From contig DYNR01000107.1 in NCBI GenBank assembly GCA_020720945.1, positions 1 to 7,846 of the forward strand: a DNA stretch of 7,846 bases, written 5' to 3'. The notes beneath the pieces were generated by a model. The model was not told the origin of the DNA and did no database searches. It saw only the letters and a list, made by a program, of their open reading frames with translations. Of the stretch, positions 5,633 to 7,846 are shown piece after piece (the stretch's first letter is position 1; each line of letters starts with the position of its first letter). The stretch is from Chthoniobacter flavus. GTDB taxonomy: Bacteria > Verrucomicrobiota > Verrucomicrobiia > Chthoniobacterales > DYNR01. The position numbers and the translations under genes are program-made.

Positions 5633-7765
5633 ATGAACCCCCTCGACGCCCTAGAAAAATACTTCGGCTTCCGCGAGTTCCGCGAAGGGCAACAAGAAAT
5701 CATCGAAGCCATCCTCGAAGGCAATGATGCCCTGGTCATCATGCCGACCGGCGGCGGAAAATCGCTCTGCTACCAACTCCCCGCGCTAGTTCGTCCGGGA
5801 ACGGCGATCATCGTTTCCCCCCTCATCGCCCTGATGAAAGACCAGGTGGACGCGCTTTGCGCCAAAGGGATCGACGCGGGATTTATCAACAGTTCCCTTT
5901 CCCTCGCCGAACAACGGCAACGCATCCACGACATGGAAACGGGAAAACTCAAACTCGTCTATGTCGCCCCCGAGCGTTTCCGCAACCGCGCATTTCTCGA
6001 ACGCCTCGCCAACATCCAAATCTCCCTGTTCGCCGTGGATGAAGCCCACTGTATCTCCCAGTGGGGCCACGACTTCCGCCCCGATTACTACCGCATCGGC
6101 CAAGTCTTGGACCAGTTGTCTCGCCCGCAAGTCCTGGCTTTGACCGCGACGGCGACGCCCGCCGTCCGAGAAGACATCCTCCGATCTCTAAACCTCTCCG
6201 AAGCAAAGACTTTCGTCGCCGGTTTCGCCCGCCCCAACCTTTCCCTCCGCGTCGTCCAAGTCCAAAACGACGCGGAAAAGTTCGACCGCCTACAACGCCT
6301 CGTCGCCGAAAAAAAAACGGGCATCATCTACTGCGCCACCCGAAAAAAAGTCGAAGCCGTCGCGGTGGAACTCGCGGAATGGGGCGTCCCCCATGTCGCA
6401 TACCACGGAGGAATGGACGAAAATACCCGCTCTTCCGCCCAAGAAAAGTTTATCGCCAAACAGGCGGATGTCGCGGTCGCCACCAACGCCTTCGGCATGG
6501 GAATCGACAGGGACGACCTCCGCTTCGTCGCGCATTTCGAAATTCCGGGGAGCATCGAAGCCTATTACCAAGAAGTCGGAAGGGCGGGCCGAGACGGTCA
6601 CCCCTCCTCCTGCGAAATGCTTTTCCTCCACCCCGATGTCCGCGTGCAGGAGTTTTTTATCGAAGGCAGCAACCCCGGATTCGAGGTCATCGCAGGCCTC
6701 TGGGGAGTCCTCCGCTCCCGCGCCAACGAAAAAAAAGAAGTCGAGCTGACCATCAGCGACCTGGCATCTCTTGTCCCGAATTGCAAAAACGATATGGCCG
6801 TTTCCAGCGCCCTTTCCGTCCTTTCGAAAAACGGCTACTTGGAGCGCTACGACATTCCCGGCAAGCACTTGCGCGGCACAAGGTTGCTAAAACCAGAAAC
6901 CGCGCCAGCAGCCCTTTCGATCGACCGCGAAGCCCTCGATGAAAAAGAGCGCATCGACCGCGACCGCCTGCGGCAAATGATCGATTTCGCCTACAGCCAA
7001 GAGTGCCGCCAAAAGTTCATCCTCGGCGCACTCGGGGAACACGCCTCCGCCCCCTGCGGAAAATGCGACCGCTGCCTGTCCCGTTCCGACAAAAAAATCA
7101 GGCCTCCAGAAGGCGAGGAACCCCTTGTCGTCCAAAAACTTTTAAGCTGCGTAGCCCGTATGTCGTGGCGCACACCGGACGGTTGGCAGGGACGCTTCGG
7201 GAAACAGCGGATCATCCAAGTCCTGCAAGGTGCGGAGGCAAAACCCATCAAAGACCTCAGGCTCGACCAGCTTTCGACCTTCGGGATCCTTTCGCACTTG
7301 GATGCCGCTTACCTGCGCGACTTGCTCTCGGAAGCGGTGTCTTCGGGTTTGCTGGAAGTGGGCACCGGGCAATATCCCGTTTTGTCTTTGACCCGCCTCG
7401 GGGAAAGCGTCATGCGCGGAAGCAGAGATTACCGGATGGCTTGGCCGATCCCTGGCGGCGCACCCGAATTGCCTCCACCCTCCCCAAAACGAAAAACAGC
7501 AACCGCAAAAGATGGCACCGCAAAAGATGTCCCCCCCGGCGACCGCGAGCTGTTCGAAAAACTGCGGGAGCAACGGGCATCCATCGCCAAGGCGAAAGGG
7601 AAACCCGCCTACCTCATCGCCCAAGATGCCGCATTGCGAGAACTGGCATCCCGCCGCCCCTCTTCCGCAAAAGCCGCCCTGGCCGTCCAAACCCTCAAAG
7701 CAAAAAACCTCCGCCCCCACCTCCCGGCTTTCATCCAGACCATCCGCGACCACCACTCCCTCTAA
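5633..7765 (+). CDS. recQ: ATP-dependent DNA helicase RecQ, with extra winged-helix-like insertion
   Basis: RecQ unwinds DNA 3' to 5' and acts in recombination repair and restart of stalled forks. The superfamily-2 motifs are all present: FREFREGQQEII (motif 0), MPTGGGKS with Lys43 (Walker A), DEAH at 136-139 running into the aromatic-rich CISQWGHDFRPDYY, ALTATATP (motif III), FGMGIDRDDLRFVAH (motif V) and QEVGRAGRDG at 313-322 (motif VI). Zinc ligands are Cys458, Cys475, Cys478 and Cys481, with the classic C-X16-C-X2-C-X2-C spacing. An RQC winged helix follows (about 499-600, FGKQRIIQVLQG to YPVLSLTRLG), then a Lys/Thr/Pro linker and an HRDC domain (about 637-710). At 710 residues it is about 100 longer than E. 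coli RecQ. Much of the excess is a block at about 345-450 that resembles another winged helix. The ATG at 5633 begins a standard RecQ N terminus, but no Shine-Dalgarno sequence precedes it. It is the last gene of the cluster. Confidence 0.97.
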   Translation: MNPLDALEKYFGFREFREGQQEIIEAILEGNDALVIMPTGGGKSLCYQLPALVRPGTAIIVSPLIALMKDQVDALCAKGIDAGFINSSLSLAEQRQRIHDMETGKLKLVYVAPERFRNRAFLERLANIQISLFAVDEAHCISQWGHDFRPDYYRIGQVLDQLSRPQVLALTATATPAVREDILRSLNLSEAKTFVAGFARPNLSLRVVQVQNDAEKFDRLQRLVAEKKTGIIYCATRKKVEAVAVELAEWGVPHVAYHGGMDENTRSSAQEKFIAKQADVAVATNAFGMGIDRDDLRFVAHFEIPGSIEAYYQEVGRAGRDGHPSSCEMLFLHPDVRVQEFFIEGSNPGFEVIAGLWGVLRSRANEKKEVELTISDLASLVPNCKNDMAVSSALSVLSKNGYLERYDIPGKHLRGTRLLKPETAPAALSIDREALDEKERIDRDRLRQMIDFAYSQECRQKFILGALGEHASAPCGKCDRCLSRSDKKIRPPEGEEPLVVQKLLSCVARMSWRTPDGWQGRFGKQRIIQVLQGAEAKPIKDLRLDQLSTFGILSHLDAAYLRDLLSEAVSSGLLEVGTGQYPVLSLTRLGESVMRGSRDYRMAWPIPGGAPELPPPSPKRKTATAKDGTAKDVPPGDRELFEKLREQRASIAKAKGKPAYLIAQDAALRELASRRPSSAKAALAVQTLKAKNLRPHLPAFIQTIRDHHSL
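7502..7529 (+). repeat. Short tandem repeat in the recQ linker
   Basis: ACCGCAAAAGATG occurs at 7502-7514 and again at 7517-7529, a period of 15 bases that keeps the reading frame and encodes TAKDG then TAKDV. It sits in the flexible linker between the RQC and HRDC domains, where a small in-frame duplication should be tolerated. It is probably a replication-slippage product. Confidence 0.7.
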
Positions 7766-7846
7766 AAAACCGGGACAAAACAACACAACCATCACATTAT
7801 CCTGAATCCGTGAGATAAATGCAAAGAAGCTCTGTAAGGCATTGGA
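7766..7846. other. Tail after recQ; no supported gene, possible start of a next gene at 7819
   Basis: These 81 bases follow the recQ stop. They are A-rich and lack a clear hairpin plus T-tract, so no terminator is called. An ATG at 7819 opens a frame that stays open to the window edge (nine codons, MQRSSVRHW), with GAGA five bases upstream. That is too little to call a gene. Confidence 0.3.

Noticed and set aside
6290..6868. 192-codon minus-strand open frame opposite recQ
   Set aside because: It is antisense to conserved RecQ helicase motifs, and its hydrophobic and acidic composition follows from complementing RecQ codons.
2321..7765. Cluster considered as a novel anti-phage defence system because it pairs unknown proteins with a helicase
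   Set aside because: The helicase is a complete housekeeping-type RecQ, no nuclease, toxin, protease or sensor domain is visible, and there are no mobile-element hallmarks or composition shift nearby.
7003..7818. 271-codon plus-strand open frame within and past the recQ 3' end
   Set aside because: It overlaps recQ in another frame and its product is an Arg/Pro-rich low-complexity string. The RecQ RQC and HRDC domains explain the region.

Overview
The window holds six genes: one cut off by the left edge, one on the minus strand (mutL), and four packed head to tail on the plus strand and ending with recQ. Nothing in it looks mobile: I see no transposase, integrase, CRISPR array, tRNA or rRNA. 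The DNA is fairly GC-rich, with many C runs and A runs. Codon style is alike in all the large genes, so I see no sign of recent transfer. The proteins suggest a Gram-negative bacterium. My tentative guess is Verrucomicrobiota (Opitutae-like), based on the style of the MutL C terminus, the RecQ layout and the large membrane-anchored unknown protein. This comes from memory of families, not from a search.

Layout. Bases 1-174 are the 3' end of a Lys/Glu/Gln-rich hypothetical gene on the plus strand. It converges on mutL (271-2151, minus) across a 96-base gap that holds a T-tract with an imperfect stem and a perfect 9-bp inverted repeat. mutL and the plus-strand cluster diverge from a 169-base intergenic region (2152-2320), where candidate promoters for both directions overlap.

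The plus-strand cluster is: a membrane-anchored protein with a Pro/Ser/Thr-rich linker (2321-3838), an SMP-30/gluconolactonase-type lactonase (3871-4755), a membrane-anchored TPR protein (4778-5602) and a RecQ helicase (5633-7765). The gaps are 32, 22 and 30 bases with no obvious terminator inside, so the four genes are probably one transcription unit. None has a convincing Shine-Dalgarno sequence.

How they fit together. MutL (mismatch repair) and RecQ (unwinding and recombination repair) are both DNA-maintenance proteins that bracket this locus. The lactonase and the two envelope-anchored proteins have no obvious link to repair, and this may be ordinary housekeeping packing. The points most worth a second look are the MutL C-terminal domain, which has lost nearly every residue of the usual metal-dependent nickase site, and the RecQ, which carries an extra winged-helix-like block between its helicase core and its zinc-binding cysteines.
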